Positions 6,288-14,392 of a DNA stretch of 30,055 nucleotides are shown piece by piece. A program made the translations under genes and the position numbers. Below the pieces are notes generated by a model. It searched no databases and was not told the DNA's origin. It saw only the letters and a list, made by a program, of their open reading frames with translations. Numbering within the stretch: the stretch's first letter is position 1; each line of letters begins with the position of its first letter. This DNA comes from an uncultured Clostridia bacterium (GTDB lineage: Bacteria; Bacillota; Clostridia; Christensenellales; CAG-917), in assembly GCA_934254835.1 (NCBI GenBank), contig CAKQMI010000023.1, positions 1 through 30,055 on the forward strand. Direction: 5' to 3'.

Positions 6288-6875
6288 TTAATTTTCGCCG
6301 TTTTCCTCCGCTGTGGTTTCGGTGATTTCTTCTTTCTGTCCTGCGGTATTGGCGGAATTTCTGTAAATGACGAATTTCTGCCAGCAGAATTCCAAAACTC
6401 CGTTTAATATCATCTTCGTGCCTTTTGCCAAAAATTCGCCGAAACCGCCAAGACTTGCCCATGCGCGAGTAAGTTTGGGAACGTACCATGCGGCAAACGG
6501 GAAGAACGGAACATAGAACAAGAACGCAAGCGCCATTGCGACGGGCACGTTCTTTGCCGACTTGAACGTGAATTTGCGGTTAAACGTAAAGTTCCACAAA
6601 ATGGATAGCGCAAGCGAAATACATTCACTAACAAACACAAGTTTACTAAGCGGTACAGGATCCAGAAAGTGTATTGTCGCGTTTTTGTCGATGGGCAATA
6701 CATTCAAGAAAATAAAATACGTTACCATTTCGATAAGTCCTGCACTGCACATGCACAAAAAATATTTGATGGCTTGCCATCTGCCATCGTTGTTTTTGCG
6801 CATCTCATTGAACTTTTCTTTTCGTTCTGCTTTTCTTTGAGCCTTTTCTTCGGGTGTAAGTTTTTGCTTTGCCAT
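6288..6875 (-). CDS. GtrA-family membrane protein
   Basis: GtrA-like proteins are small four-helix membrane proteins linked to transfer of lipid-linked sugars in cell-surface polysaccharide synthesis. This 195-residue protein has a basic N-terminal tail (about 1-33, Lys/Arg/Glu-rich), hydrophobic segments at about 36-58, 78-97, 110-130 and 148-168, and the family hallmark WNFTFNRKFTF at about 93-103. An acidic C-terminal tail is extra. The ribosome binding site TAGGAG overlaps the stop of the upstream deacetylase gene, so both are translated from one transcript, which fits joint action on a cell-envelope sugar. Confidence 0.85.
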   Translation of the reverse strand: MAKQKLTPEEKAQRKAERKEKFNEMRKNNDGRWQAIKYFLCMCSAGLIEMVTYFIFLNVLPIDKNATIHFLDPVPLSKLVFVSECISLALSILWNFTFNRKFTFKSAKNVPVAMALAFLFYVPFFPFAAWYVPKLTRAWASLGGFGEFLAKGTKMILNGVLEFCWQKFVIYRNSANTAGQKEEITETTAEENGEN

Positions 6876-6884
6876 AATATTCTC

Positions 6885-7673
6885 CTATAGTGGTCTTTTG
6901 ATTGCGGTGTCTTCGGCCTCGCCACAGCAGTGAACGTGCATATTGTTCATAACTCTGAACGCATCGGCGCGAATATGGAAGCTTCGCAAGCCGTTGAGAC
7001 GCACTTTGAGTCGCATATACAGCATCAAACTTTTTCCGTTGTCGGGCGGGGGACATTGTGAAACGAAACAGGCGTAGGCAAGCTTCGTTTTTTCAAAGTC
7101 TTTTTTGGTTATTTTGACATATCTGTTGGGTTTACCGGTGAAATAGTATGCAAGAACTGTCGGTTTTGCAATTTCAGTCGCGCCAATACTTTTCATCATA
7201 TTGACGTTACTGCACATAAAATACGCTTTGGAAGTCGCCTCGCCCACGCGCAAGTGATCGGGGTGGCATTCGGGATATAGTTTGTGATCGGGACCAATGA
7301 CGACGTCGGGCTTTACCTTTGCGATGACCTTCGCTATTTCTTTGCGGAGCGCAAGTTCATCATACATTCCGCCGTCTTCAAAAGGCAAAAAGAATACGTC
7401 TTTTACGCCCAAAATCTGCGCCGACTTTAACTGCTCGTCACGACGAATTTCAACAAGCGTGTCGGGCAACATGTTTTCGTCCTCGGTGCCGAACCGTCCG
7501 TCCGTGCATACGAGATAATAGACGTCCTTGCCCTCGCGCGCGAGCCTCGCCACCGTGCTTCCGACCGCAATTTCTATGTCGTCGGGATGCGGTGCGATGA
7601 ATAAGTACCGCTGAAACCTCTCGATTTTCGGCACAGGAGCAACCGCTTTTATAAGCAGTCTGTTGAGTAGCAT
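6885..7673 (-). CDS. PIG-L/LmbE-family N-deacetylase
   Basis: Members of this family hydrolyse N-acetyl groups from GlcNAc-type sugars or similar substrates with a zinc ion. The 262-residue protein has the metal-binding motif APHPDD (27-32), CTDGR (56-60) and the second motif HPDH (137-140) that completes the site, all in the expected order and spacing. No signal peptide is visible, so it is cytoplasmic. A purine-rich GGGGGGAAGG site precedes the ATG. It is the first gene of an operon with the GtrA-family gene, pointing to modification of a lipid-linked sugar; the exact substrate cannot be read. Confidence 0.88.
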   Translation of the reverse strand: MLLNRLLIKAVAPVPKIERFQRYLFIAPHPDDIEIAVGSTVARLAREGKDVYYLVCTDGRFGTEDENMLPDTLVEIRRDEQLKSAQILGVKDVFFLPFEDGGMYDELALRKEIAKVIAKVKPDVVIGPDHKLYPECHPDHLRVGEATSKAYFMCSNVNMMKSIGATEIAKPTVLAYYFTGKPNRYVKITKKDFEKTKLAYACFVSQCPPPDNGKSLMLYMRLKVRLNGLRSFHIRADAFRVMNNMHVHCCGEAEDTAIKRPL

Positions 7674-7701
7674 TTCCCTTCCCCCTATATATTCTTATAA
7701 T

Positions 7702-7730
7702 ATTTTAACACACGATATTTATTAAGTAAA
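7702..7730 (-). promoter_or_regulatory. probable promoter of the deacetylase/GtrA operon
   Basis: On the minus strand TTTACT (7725-7730), 17 bp, TAAAAT (7702-7707), about 28 bp before the start codon. It is a moderate match. Confidence 0.5.
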
Positions 7731-7800
7731 GAAATTTATAAAAAATGTCCCTCCTTTCGCGCTTTTCTTATCAATCTGACAGAAGCGAGTGGGCGCGATG

Positions 7801-7993
7801 TTGCTTCGCAGTGATATGCCTTCGGCGTTAGATTGCTTTCGCAGTGATATTGCTTGCGCGGTGATATTTGCCCTTTTGGCAAGATAATGTGTCCCTTCCG
7901 GGAGCGATGATGCGATGTGTGCCTTTGGCACGAGATGTTTTTGCCTGTTGGCAAAAGCGATGAGCCTTCGGCGCGATGGGTGCCTACGGCACG
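7801..7993. repeat. array of about ten mini-hairpins
   Basis: Successive units such as TTGCTTCGCAG, TGCCTTCGGCG, TTGCTTTCGCAG, TTGCTTGCGCGG, TTGCCCTTTTGGCAAG, GTGCCTTTGGCACG, TTTGCCTGTTGGCAAA and GGTGCCTACGGCACG are each a 3-6 bp stem with a small loop. They are joined by linkers of the TGATA or GATG type, with a period of about 16-25 bp. Stems differ from unit to unit while the linker pattern is kept. Confidence 0.7.
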
Positions 7994-8013
7994 CTACGGT
8001 GTCGTTCCCACGA

Positions 8014-8044
8014 GATTCTCACGTCGCTACGCTCCTCAGAATGA
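8014..8044. repeat. REP-like unit
   Basis: GATTCTCACGTCGCTACGCT followed by CCTCAGAATGAC. It is related to 21654-21685 and, inverted, to 14495-14522. In two cases it lies directly beside the palindromic element. Confidence 0.65.
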
Positions 8045-8056
8045 CATAATTCTTTC

Positions 8057-8282
8057 AACGGCAGAATTTTGATGAGATTACGGCGTTCTTGACAGGTTTT
8101 TGCGAAGGCGCGTACGCGTCGCAAATCTCGCTTTTGACCAAACAAACCCATTTCATTTGCTTGTTTGTCTTATGCTCGTTTGCTCCTTTCCCCCAAAAGT
8201 ACAAAAGTATCTTTTGGGGACCCCTTTTTAACGCTTTTCAGGTTCCGCCGAAAAAGCAGAATATCGCAAATTATCGCCGTTT
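8057..8282. repeat. palindromic element (copy 2) with inner loop hairpin
   Basis: The left arm AACGGCAGAATTTTGATGAG (from 8057) pairs with a right arm containing GCAAATTATCGCCGTT (ending 8282) and GGTTCCGCCGAAAAAGCAGA. The centre is longer than in copy 1. It holds the hairpin CCCCAAAAG-TACAAAAGTAT-CTTTTGGGG (8191-8219). Confidence 0.75.
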
Positions 8283-8291
8283 TTTGTTGAG

Positions 8292-8325
8292 AAAAAGGGC
8301 TGAGCAACAGCCCAGCCCCCTTTTT
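8292..8325 (-). terminator. terminator of the large lipoprotein gene
   Basis: On the minus strand GGGGGCTG pairs with CAGCCC, followed by TTTTTCTC. It begins about 28 bp after the stop codon at 8353. Confidence 0.7.
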
Positions 8326-8352
8326 ACCTATTCTGTTGTATCAACAACTCGA

Positions 8353-11300
8353 TTAGTTTGCGATTGTGCCGTCTTCCGGCGTTAAAATCGTGATATTGAA
8401 CGCGTTCTTTTTCGTGTCCGGATCCTGCAAGAGGTTCTCGTCTTTTTCGATTGTCGGTGCGGTCTTCTCGAAATTGAGATAGCCGGTGATTGCAACGGTT
8501 TTTCCATAGACTTTTGCCTCGACTTTCAGCATGCTTTCTTCAACGCGACTGTTGTCATTTGCATCTCTCTTTGTGCCGATGATGACGCGGAGACCGATGT
8601 CGTTAATGATTTCGGCATTTGCACTCGGGAGGACACCTGTCTTGTCGTCAACTATCCATTTTGTGCCGTTGAAGTACGGGACATAAACCTTGCCAAGGCG
8701 GTATGCCTGACGGAGTTCTGCGCCTGCAACGTCCAAATAGTTGCCCGACGTTGTACCGCTTGTCGGATCGTTGAGCTTGGTTTCGATATCTTGAATAAGT
8801 TTTTCGGGCGTGTTGACAAGCACGAGTTCTTTCGTCTCATTGTTGAGCTCGAAGCCCTCTTTCAAGAGATAATCTTTGTCGTTCTTTTTCTCGATGAGTT
8901 CTTCCATTAAAACATACGGGTAAAGATACTTGTTGCCCGCTTTGTCCTTTACGACAGCATAACCATATTGTTTCATCGTTTCCGTGGTTGCGTTAGGATT
9001 TTCCTCGAAGAAAGTTTCACCTGCGGTCTTATAGTCAGAGGGACGGGCTAACATAAGTTGCTTGCTCAATCCATTCGCATAAATTCCGCGCGACGTCATT
9101 TTGTAAAGTTCGGTCTCGAACTCCTTATAAACGCTGACGTAGTCGTATGTCTTTCCACCGGGGGCAACCTGATACTTTGTGAAGTATTTTTGCGCGAGAG
9201 CGATCATGCCGATAGCGTCGATTGTTCTTTCCGTCTTGAAATTGAACAGATTGTCGAACAACGTGGAGAGGAGTTTGTCTCCGCCGATGACCAACGATTT
9301 ATCAAGCCCTTCATAGTTGTTGAAATTGATAATGCTGTTGACTGCGGGGACGATGCCCTTTTCTCCGTTCAAGACTAAGTCCATAATGACGTCGTTTATC
9401 GTGATTTTGCCGTCAGCAGATGCGGTTGCAGGTTTCTCGAAATTCAACAGAATGCCCATTCCTTTTCCGCTGATGAAGCTGTTGATAATGTTCACGAAGT
9501 TCAAACCCGTGACATGCGCTTCGCCGGTTTTAATGAAGTGATTGATTGCGGTATTGACGCTTTCGTAATTATAAGATGCCTTGTAGTGATTGTATCTCTT
9601 TCCGGTGTAAGTCTTTGATTCTTCGTCAGAAAGTTTATAATATACCTTCTTCAATTTTACGAGTTTCACGCCGTACGGACCGTCTTCTGCCTCAACCCAG
9701 AACCACTTATCGTGGACTATTGCTTTGTAAGTGACAACTTGCTTATACTTTTTGCCGTCGGCACCAACCGGCTTATCGGCGGTAATCAGATAATAATTGC
9801 CCGCTGTGTCTTTGCCGTATTCGCCGTTCGCATCTTCGACGTACTCGGTTTTCTTGTCATAGAAGCCCCAGTCGCCTGTGTCGGTTTTTTGGAAGCCCCA
9901 AACGCCGATTCCGCCGTTTTTGCCCATATAGACGCACAAGTCGAGGATTGCGGGAACGATGTTTTTATATTTGTCCGTAATCTTCGCATCGAGTTGCAGG
10001 TCGTATGTGGGGGCCGTTGCGTCCGTGGCAATATTCTCAACAGCATAAAGTTGGATTTTGGCAACTTCATTACCATTTGCGGTGATTGTTGCCACCGCTT
10101 TGGTGTTTTCGATATTGACAAGGTCCAACGTGCCTTTGATATTAAGTTTCAACGTTTCGGGAACGATGATGGTTTTATTCGTTTCGTCAATCGTCAAATC
10201 CTCCCCGCCGACTTTGAGCGTCCAGCCGTTGGGATCGGTATAATCGTGCACGATAAGATCCAACAGGTTTTTGCCAAAGTCGAAGTCAAGACCTGCGTCG
10301 AAGTTGAATGCGCCGTATTCTTCTTCATTAACACCGGTTGTTTGAATAGCTTCTTTGCTGTTGCCGATTTTGAGGTCGTTGATTGAAAGCTCCAAGCCGA
10401 ACTTCTGACCATTGCCTGCGGGAAGGTTGATATCGAGGAAGAACCTGCTCATTTTGCCGATTGAGTCGCCAACGCCCGCTTCTTTGTCAAAACCTAATTT
10501 GATTGAGCCGTTTTTCAACAACGCAATGCCAAGGCTGTTGGCAAGTCCGATTGGATCGAGCGATACGGATGCGGTAAGTTTTTGGTTGAGGTTGCCTGCA
10601 ATTCTTCTTTTGAATGAGTCGACATAGCCTTTTTGTGCATTATAATCGTTCATCTTGTCCCATGGCAAAGAACAAGGAATCTTTTTGCCGTCTTTCGTCG
10701 TTATTTCCCACGAGGGAGCCGAGAACAAAGAGGTTGCCAAAGGCGCACCGCCAACATCCGTTTTGAGGATTCCTTGGAGATCCAGAGTCTCGCCAAGGTA
10801 TTTATACACGTTGTCTTTTCCGCCAAAAATATCGGAAATAAGACCGCCGAGCGTCAATTTGCCGATGCCCAACGATTTATCGTTTGCAAAAATCGTGTCG
10901 GCAAGAGTTTTTACAACCCAACCGCCATTGGGGTTTTCTTTGTATTCGTTGCCGGCTTTTTCATAGCGAGTACGATTTGTGGCGTTGTACAAACTTTTGT
11001 CGTACGGCATATACTCTTTCTTTACAAACGTATTGATAAGCCCTGTGATGATTTTGTTGAGGTCGAAGTTTTCACCGTTGAAGGCTTTGACAACGCTTTG
11101 TACAATTTCTTTTTTCAGCAGGTTTTCAATCGTCGTAAAGATGGTGTCTTTGACGCTTTGTCCGCTTGCGGTGTTTGCAATGGCGTTAAGGCTGATTTTG
11201 ACCTTGTTGCCCGCAATAGTTGCGTAAAGGAAATCTTTTTCGTAAATAATTCGGAAAGAATCGATGCCGTTGATTCGCACCGATGCGTCAAGATAAGTCT

Positions 11301-11688
11301 CATTGTTGTCGTTCACCGTGACGGTACCATCTTCGTTTTTCGTGATATTTGTGCGGTCGATAAAACCTTTTATCGAAACGTCGATGGGCATTTCGCCTTT
11401 GTCCGAGCTACTCTTTCTGTTTTTGAGCGTCAAGGTTGCGCCAAGGCTTATTGCTATGTCTTTTCCCTCGGAAACGTCCAATGTGACGCCTTTGCCGATT
11501 TCGTTCGCACTTTGGAACATAGTCTCGACAAATTTATTCATCGCGTCGCCCGTAGGGTTCGGCGGGGTAGTCTGCGGTCCGTCGTCGTCGGGCTTGGGCT
11601 TGTCTTTCTTGCACGCGACAAGAACGCTGACGCACAAAACGAGAACGCAAACTAATGCGATAATTCGCAAAAATTTCTTGTTTTTCAT
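8353..11688 (-). CDS. very large predicted lipoprotein (1111 residues)
   Basis: The N-terminus MKNKKFLRI, a hydrophobic core and the lipobox LVAC (lipidated Cys 26) mark it as a membrane-anchored extracellular lipoprotein. A Lys/Asp/Pro/Thr-rich linker (about 27-48) follows. The rest contains many predicted beta strands of the type IxLxAxVxI interspersed with Asn/Asp/Gly-rich turns, and Tyr-rich stretches around 600-720 (KKYKQVVTYKAIVHDKW region). No catalytic motif or known domain was recognised. Repeated phrases such as LDLxG, FDFGKNLLDLIV and ILLNFEKPA hint at several related beta-rich modules. The gene has a strong GGAGGAG site and its own terminator. It could be a solute-binding or surface-structure protein; this is a guess. 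Confidence 0.88.
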   Translation of the reverse strand: MKNKKFLRIIALVCVLVLCVSVLVACKKDKPKPDDDGPQTTPPNPTGDAMNKFVETMFQSANEIGKGVTLDVSEGKDIAISLGATLTLKNRKSSSDKGEMPIDVSIKGFIDRTNITKNEDGTVTVNDNNETYLDASVRINGIDSFRIIYEKDFLYATIAGNKVKISLNAIANTASGQSVKDTIFTTIENLLKKEIVQSVVKAFNGENFDLNKIITGLINTFVKKEYMPYDKSLYNATNRTRYEKAGNEYKENPNGGWVVKTLADTIFANDKSLGIGKLTLGGLISDIFGGKDNVYKYLGETLDLQGILKTDVGGAPLATSLFSAPSWEITTKDGKKIPCSLPWDKMNDYNAQKGYVDSFKRRIAGNLNQKLTASVSLDPIGLANSLGIALLKNGSIKLGFDKEAGVGDSIGKMSRFFLDINLPAGNGQKFGLELSINDLKIGNSKEAIQTTGVNEEEYGAFNFDAGLDFDFGKNLLDLIVHDYTDPNGWTLKVGGEDLTIDETNKTIIVPETLKLNIKGTLDLVNIENTKAVATITANGNEVAKIQLYAVENIATDATAPTYDLQLDAKITDKYKNIVPAILDLCVYMGKNGGIGVWGFQKTDTGDWGFYDKKTEYVEDANGEYGKDTAGNYYLITADKPVGADGKKYKQVVTYKAIVHDKWFWVEAEDGPYGVKLVKLKKVYYKLSDEESKTYTGKRYNHYKASYNYESVNTAINHFIKTGEAHVTGLNFVNIINSFISGKGMGILLNFEKPATASADGKITINDVIMDLVLNGEKGIVPAVNSIINFNNYEGLDKSLVIGGDKLLSTLFDNLFNFKTERTIDAIGMIALAQKYFTKYQVAPGGKTYDYVSVYKEFETELYKMTSRGIYANGLSKQLMLARPSDYKTAGETFFEENPNATTETMKQYGYAVVKDKAGNKYLYPYVLMEELIEKKNDKDYLLKEGFELNNETKELVLVNTPEKLIQDIETKLNDPTSGTTSGNYLDVAGAELRQAYRLGKVYVPYFNGTKWIVDDKTGVLPSANAEIINDIGLRVIIGTKRDANDNSRVEESMLKVEAKVYGKTVAITGYLNFEKTAPTIEKDENLLQDPDTKKNAFNITILTPEDGTIAN

Positions 11689-11724
11689 TTTACTCCTCCA
11701 CTGTTGGGATTTTTAATTGTAACG

Positions 11725-11742
11725 CGCATACGTGCGTATGCG
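11725..11742. promoter_or_regulatory. inverted repeat upstream of the large lipoprotein gene
   Basis: Perfect 8-bp arms CGCATACG/CGTATGCG are separated by TG. On the minus strand a TACAAT -10-like hexamer (11716-11721) lies just downstream, so the palindrome would cover the spacer/-35 region of a weak promoter, an operator-like position. Confidence 0.4.
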
Positions 11743-11908
11743 TATATTGCTACATTTTAATTTTAATATTTATTATTTTTCTTGTCAAGGGCAAGCGGGC
11801 TTTTTCGTCGCGCGCAAGGAAATGCGGGCGATAATGAAAAAAGTTTTAAGGTTATTTTTAACCTAAATATTACAAACTCTTAATCGTGTAATATTTTGCA
11901 AAAAGCCT

Positions 11909-11937
11909 TTACATCCGCGTCTTACATTTGTATAATA
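11909..11937 (+). promoter_or_regulatory. promoter of the PHP phosphatase gene
   Basis: TTTACA (11909-11914), 17 bp, TATAAT (11932-11937), directly before the AGGAGG ribosome binding site. Confidence 0.8.
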
Positions 11938-11955
11938 ATCGATAGGAGGATTTTT

Positions 11956-12786
11956 ATGCACGATTCACACGTACACAGCATATTTTCGGACGACGGCATG
12001 GAGGCGGTCGAAGACGTTGTGGAAACTGCGGTGCGCCTTGGTTGCGACTATGTCGCAGTCACCGACCACGTCAACCGCGATTATCAGATTATCGGATACG
12101 ACAACCCGCAAATCAATATGCCGGCGTACGTTTCCGCCATGCAAGAATTCAAAAAACGCTACAATAAAAAAGGCTTCCGTCTTGCAATGGGCGCGGAGCT
12201 TGGATATTTGAAGTCCGCCAACAGCCTTTACCTTCGCGACCTTGCGAGGATCGATTTTGACGTCATCATCAACAGCGTCCACAGCGTCCTCGGCAGTGAG
12301 GTCTATTATGCGGAGTATTTCAATAAATGTCCCTACAAGCACTTTGCTTATCTTGAATACTTAAAGGCGGTGCGCGAAAGCGTCGACGCGCCCTTCTCCT
12401 ACGATATCATCGGGCACATCGGCTATATCCAGCGCAACGCTCCCTATAAAGAGCCCGATATGTATTACGAGGAGTTTTCGGAAATTTTCGACGATATCCT
12501 CACCGCCATCATCGAAAAGGACAAGTGCCTCGAGGTCAACAGCAAAACCTATCGCGGGGGCAAAACCGCCAGCGAGTTTTCACAGCGTCACCTCTCCATT
12601 CCCGACGTCGACGTCCTGAAACGCTACTATGAACTCGGTGGCAGGAAAATTTCGTTCGGCAGTGACGCCCACCGCTCAAACAGCATTGCCTACAACTACA
12701 ATAAAATCGCGGAAGCAATGAAAGAAATCGGCTTTGAGGGCTTCACAAGATACTACAATCGAAAGCCCGAACTTGTAAAATTTTGA
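11956..12786 (+). CDS. PHP-family phosphoesterase, histidinol-phosphatase-like
   Basis: The PHP fold binds three metals to hydrolyse phosphomonoesters; the closest family is the HisJ/HisK-type L-histidinol-phosphate phosphatase. From the ATG at 11956 (276 residues) the metal ligands are all present: HVH (5-7), TDH (36-38), Glu 81, His 109, GHIG with His 154, and GSDAH (235-239). An upstream in-frame extension to 11896 exists, but the AGGAGG site 7 bp before 11956 and the DSHVHS start typical of the family decide the start. It is transcribed alone from its own promoter and ended by a hairpin. No histidine biosynthesis gene is nearby, so a different phosphate ester is possible. Confidence 0.85.
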   Translation: MHDSHVHSIFSDDGMEAVEDVVETAVRLGCDYVAVTDHVNRDYQIIGYDNPQINMPAYVSAMQEFKKRYNKKGFRLAMGAELGYLKSANSLYLRDLARIDFDVIINSVHSVLGSEVYYAEYFNKCPYKHFAYLEYLKAVRESVDAPFSYDIIGHIGYIQRNAPYKEPDMYYEEFSEIFDDILTAIIEKDKCLEVNSKTYRGGKTASEFSQRHLSIPDVDVLKRYYELGGRKISFGSDAHRSNSIAYNYNKIAEAMKEIGFEGFTRYYNRKPELVKF

Positions 12787-12815
12787 TATTTGAAAAAGTG
12801 TCTTGATAAAAAGAT

Positions 12816-12840
12816 TGCGCCTTTTTGGCGCATTTTCTTT
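12816..12840 (+). terminator. terminator of the PHP phosphatase gene
   Basis: TGCGCC/GGCGCA stem (12816-12821 and 12827-12832) with a five-T loop, followed by TTTTCTTTT. Confidence 0.8.
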
Positions 12841-12893
12841 TGCCTTTTTTCGTCATTCAACGCGGAGCGCAAGAACCTTAAAAAGTACCCTTT

Positions 12894-13124
12894 TTATAAA
12901 ACGCTTTTTGTCACGTTAAATCTTACGCCGTGGGCGTTTGTGACTTCGTGACGCTCGACGTTTTCAAAAAGTCCGCTCGTGCGGGACGCGATATAATCCG
13001 CGCTTTCAAAAAGCGGTTCCGAATATCCTTTGTCGATATGATAAATTTCTATCGGACGGCGGACGGGGGTTTTGACTTTCGTGCTTTTAATAAGTTGTAT
13101 CGCAAATATTTTTTTCATTTTCAT
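12894..13124 (-). CDS. 76-residue protein of unknown function
   Basis: A short minus-strand gene with ATG at 13124 behind AGAGGTG and stop TAA at 12894. A hairpin TAAAAAG/CTTTTTA just beyond the stop can act as terminator. The protein starts MKMKKIFAIQLIKSTK, then has a basic PVRRPIEIYHID segment and an ESADYIASRTSGLF segment. There is no signal peptide, lipobox or membrane helix. I do not recognise the family. An overlapping plus-strand frame lacks a ribosome binding site and is disfavoured. Confidence 0.65.
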   Translation of the reverse strand: MKMKKIFAIQLIKSTKVKTPVRRPIEIYHIDKGYSEPLFESADYIASRTSGLFENVERHEVTNAHGVRFNVTKSVL

Positions 13125-13221
13125 TCACCTCTTGATTGCATTATTGCACACAAAATATGACAACGTATTTCATATTTTAATATTTTTTTGATTTTTTGCG
13201 ATTTTTACGGTGAATGATTTT

Positions 13222-13253
13222 GCAAAAAGAAACGCCCCGAAAATCGGGACGTT
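13222..13253 (-). terminator. terminator of the beta-rich lipoprotein gene
   Basis: On the minus strand AACGTCCCGA pairs with TCGGGGCGTT (10 bp with one G-T wobble), loop TTT, followed by TCTTTTT. Confidence 0.85.
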
Positions 13254-13307
13254 CCTTTGATTTAGGTGGAAAGATTACTGTCGTAATCCGATAATAAGTA
13301 AGTTTTA

Positions 13308-14345
13308 TTAGAAGTTGAAAGAGCCTTTCAAACTTGCGTTTACTTTGATAACGTAGCGACCTTCTTCAACTTCCGTTTCGCCGGAGATATATTTTGCGGT
13401 GCCATCGATGGTGCCTTTAATGGTTTTACCAGCCACCGTTACGTCCGCCGTGCCATTGATTGCAAAGTCGTTTTTGTTAAGGTTGGTTGCCTTATCGTTT
13501 GCTGTTACGTTTGCAACAACGTTCACTTTAACGATTTCTTTACCCTCTTCGCCAACCACTACGTCAACATACACTTTTGCGCCCGTTTCGGTATCGCTGA
13601 TTTTGCCGAGTTCGACTTTCGCCTTGACCGTGCATGCTCCGTCAACACCGACATTGACTTCAACCACAACACCGCCGTTATCGTTTGCCCATGCGGTGAC
13701 GTTTACGCCAACACCGTCAACAGCAACATTCACATCGCCAATGCCCTTGAAGTTGAAAACCATAGCGTCTTTGTCTTTGTTGTAAGTGCAAGTGCCTTTG
13801 ATTTTGACAAATTCTTTTTCGCCGTGCATTACAACCGCTTCAAATGCATAATCGTCTTTGCCGTTGATATCGGCGTCTTTATCGGTGACTTCGCCTTTTT
13901 TGTTGAGTTTCTTTGCGTTGATATAAATGACAGATTCCTCAGCGTGTTCATTGCCTTCGGCGTCTTTGTAGGTCACGGTCATCGTCATTTTGAAGTTGTA
14001 GCCTTCTTTGTCGGACTTTTCAACTTCGACGTTGACGTTGTGATTTTTGATGTAAGCTTTTGAGTTGTTGATGTACTTTTCAAGGTATTTGGTAAGTTCT
14101 ACGGCTGCGTCACTAAGTCCGGGGACTTTAAGTCCGCCAAACGTGAATTCGGAATCGAGATTATTGCCGGCTTCATCAGATGCCGAGCCGTTTACTGCCA
14201 CAGAGTTCATCGCGACCGCGATTGCCGTGCCGAGAGTTTCGGCGTTGTTTGTCTTGTCTTTGTCCTTGTTGCACGCGGTAAGCCCTATGGCAAGAGCCGT
14301 GACTATCGATACCACAAGAAGTAATGCCAAAATTTTCTTTTTCAT
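13308..14345 (-). CDS. predicted lipoprotein with valine-rich beta-strand repeats
   Basis: From the ATG at 14345 (345 residues) the protein has MKKKILALLL, a hydrophobic core and lipobox LTAC (Cys 25), so it is an anchored extracellular lipoprotein. A frame upstream to 14396 exists, but the GGAGG site at 11 bp and the signal peptide fix the start here. The mature part is dominated by alternating Val/Ala/Asn/Thr strands such as NVAVDGVGVNVTAW and VVVEVNVGVDG, then VKVNVVANVTAND, suggesting a long beta-sheet or barrel-like fold of repeating hairpins. No enzyme motif is present. It resembles the large lipoprotein at 8353-11688 only in design (signal, linker, beta-rich body). Confidence 0.85.
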   Translation of the reverse strand: MKKKILALLLVVSIVTALAIGLTACNKDKDKTNNAETLGTAIAVAMNSVAVNGSASDEAGNNLDSEFTFGGLKVPGLSDAAVELTKYLEKYINNSKAYIKNHNVNVEVEKSDKEGYNFKMTMTVTYKDAEGNEHAEESVIYINAKKLNKKGEVTDKDADINGKDDYAFEAVVMHGEKEFVKIKGTCTYNKDKDAMVFNFKGIGDVNVAVDGVGVNVTAWANDNGGVVVEVNVGVDGACTVKAKVELGKISDTETGAKVYVDVVVGEEGKEIVKVNVVANVTANDKATNLNKNDFAINGTADVTVAGKTIKGTIDGTAKYISGETEVEEGRYVIKVNASLKGSFNF

Positions 14346-14392
14346 ATTGATTAAAACCTCCGTATTCGAATGTGTTTTCGCAAAGTAAACAA

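Larger units (their letters stand above)
7674..8352. other. gene-free repeat cluster
   Basis: This 679-bp stretch has no credible gene. It contains the deacetylase promoter, an array of about ten mini-hairpins (7801-7993), a REP-like unit (8014-8044), a palindromic element with an internal loop hairpin (8057-8282) and the terminator of the large lipoprotein gene (8292-8325). Confidence 0.75.

Noticed and set aside
7722..7954. Two short minus-strand frames over the hairpin array
   Set aside because: They are translations of the repeats, with no ribosome binding site.
7801..7993. CRISPR array
   Set aside because: Units have different sequences and lengths, no constant direct repeat and no cas genes; each is a self-complementary hairpin.
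10633..11655. 340-residue open frame on the plus strand
   Set aside because: Antisense to the large lipoprotein, which has a signal peptide, lipobox, ribosome binding site and terminator in the other orientation.
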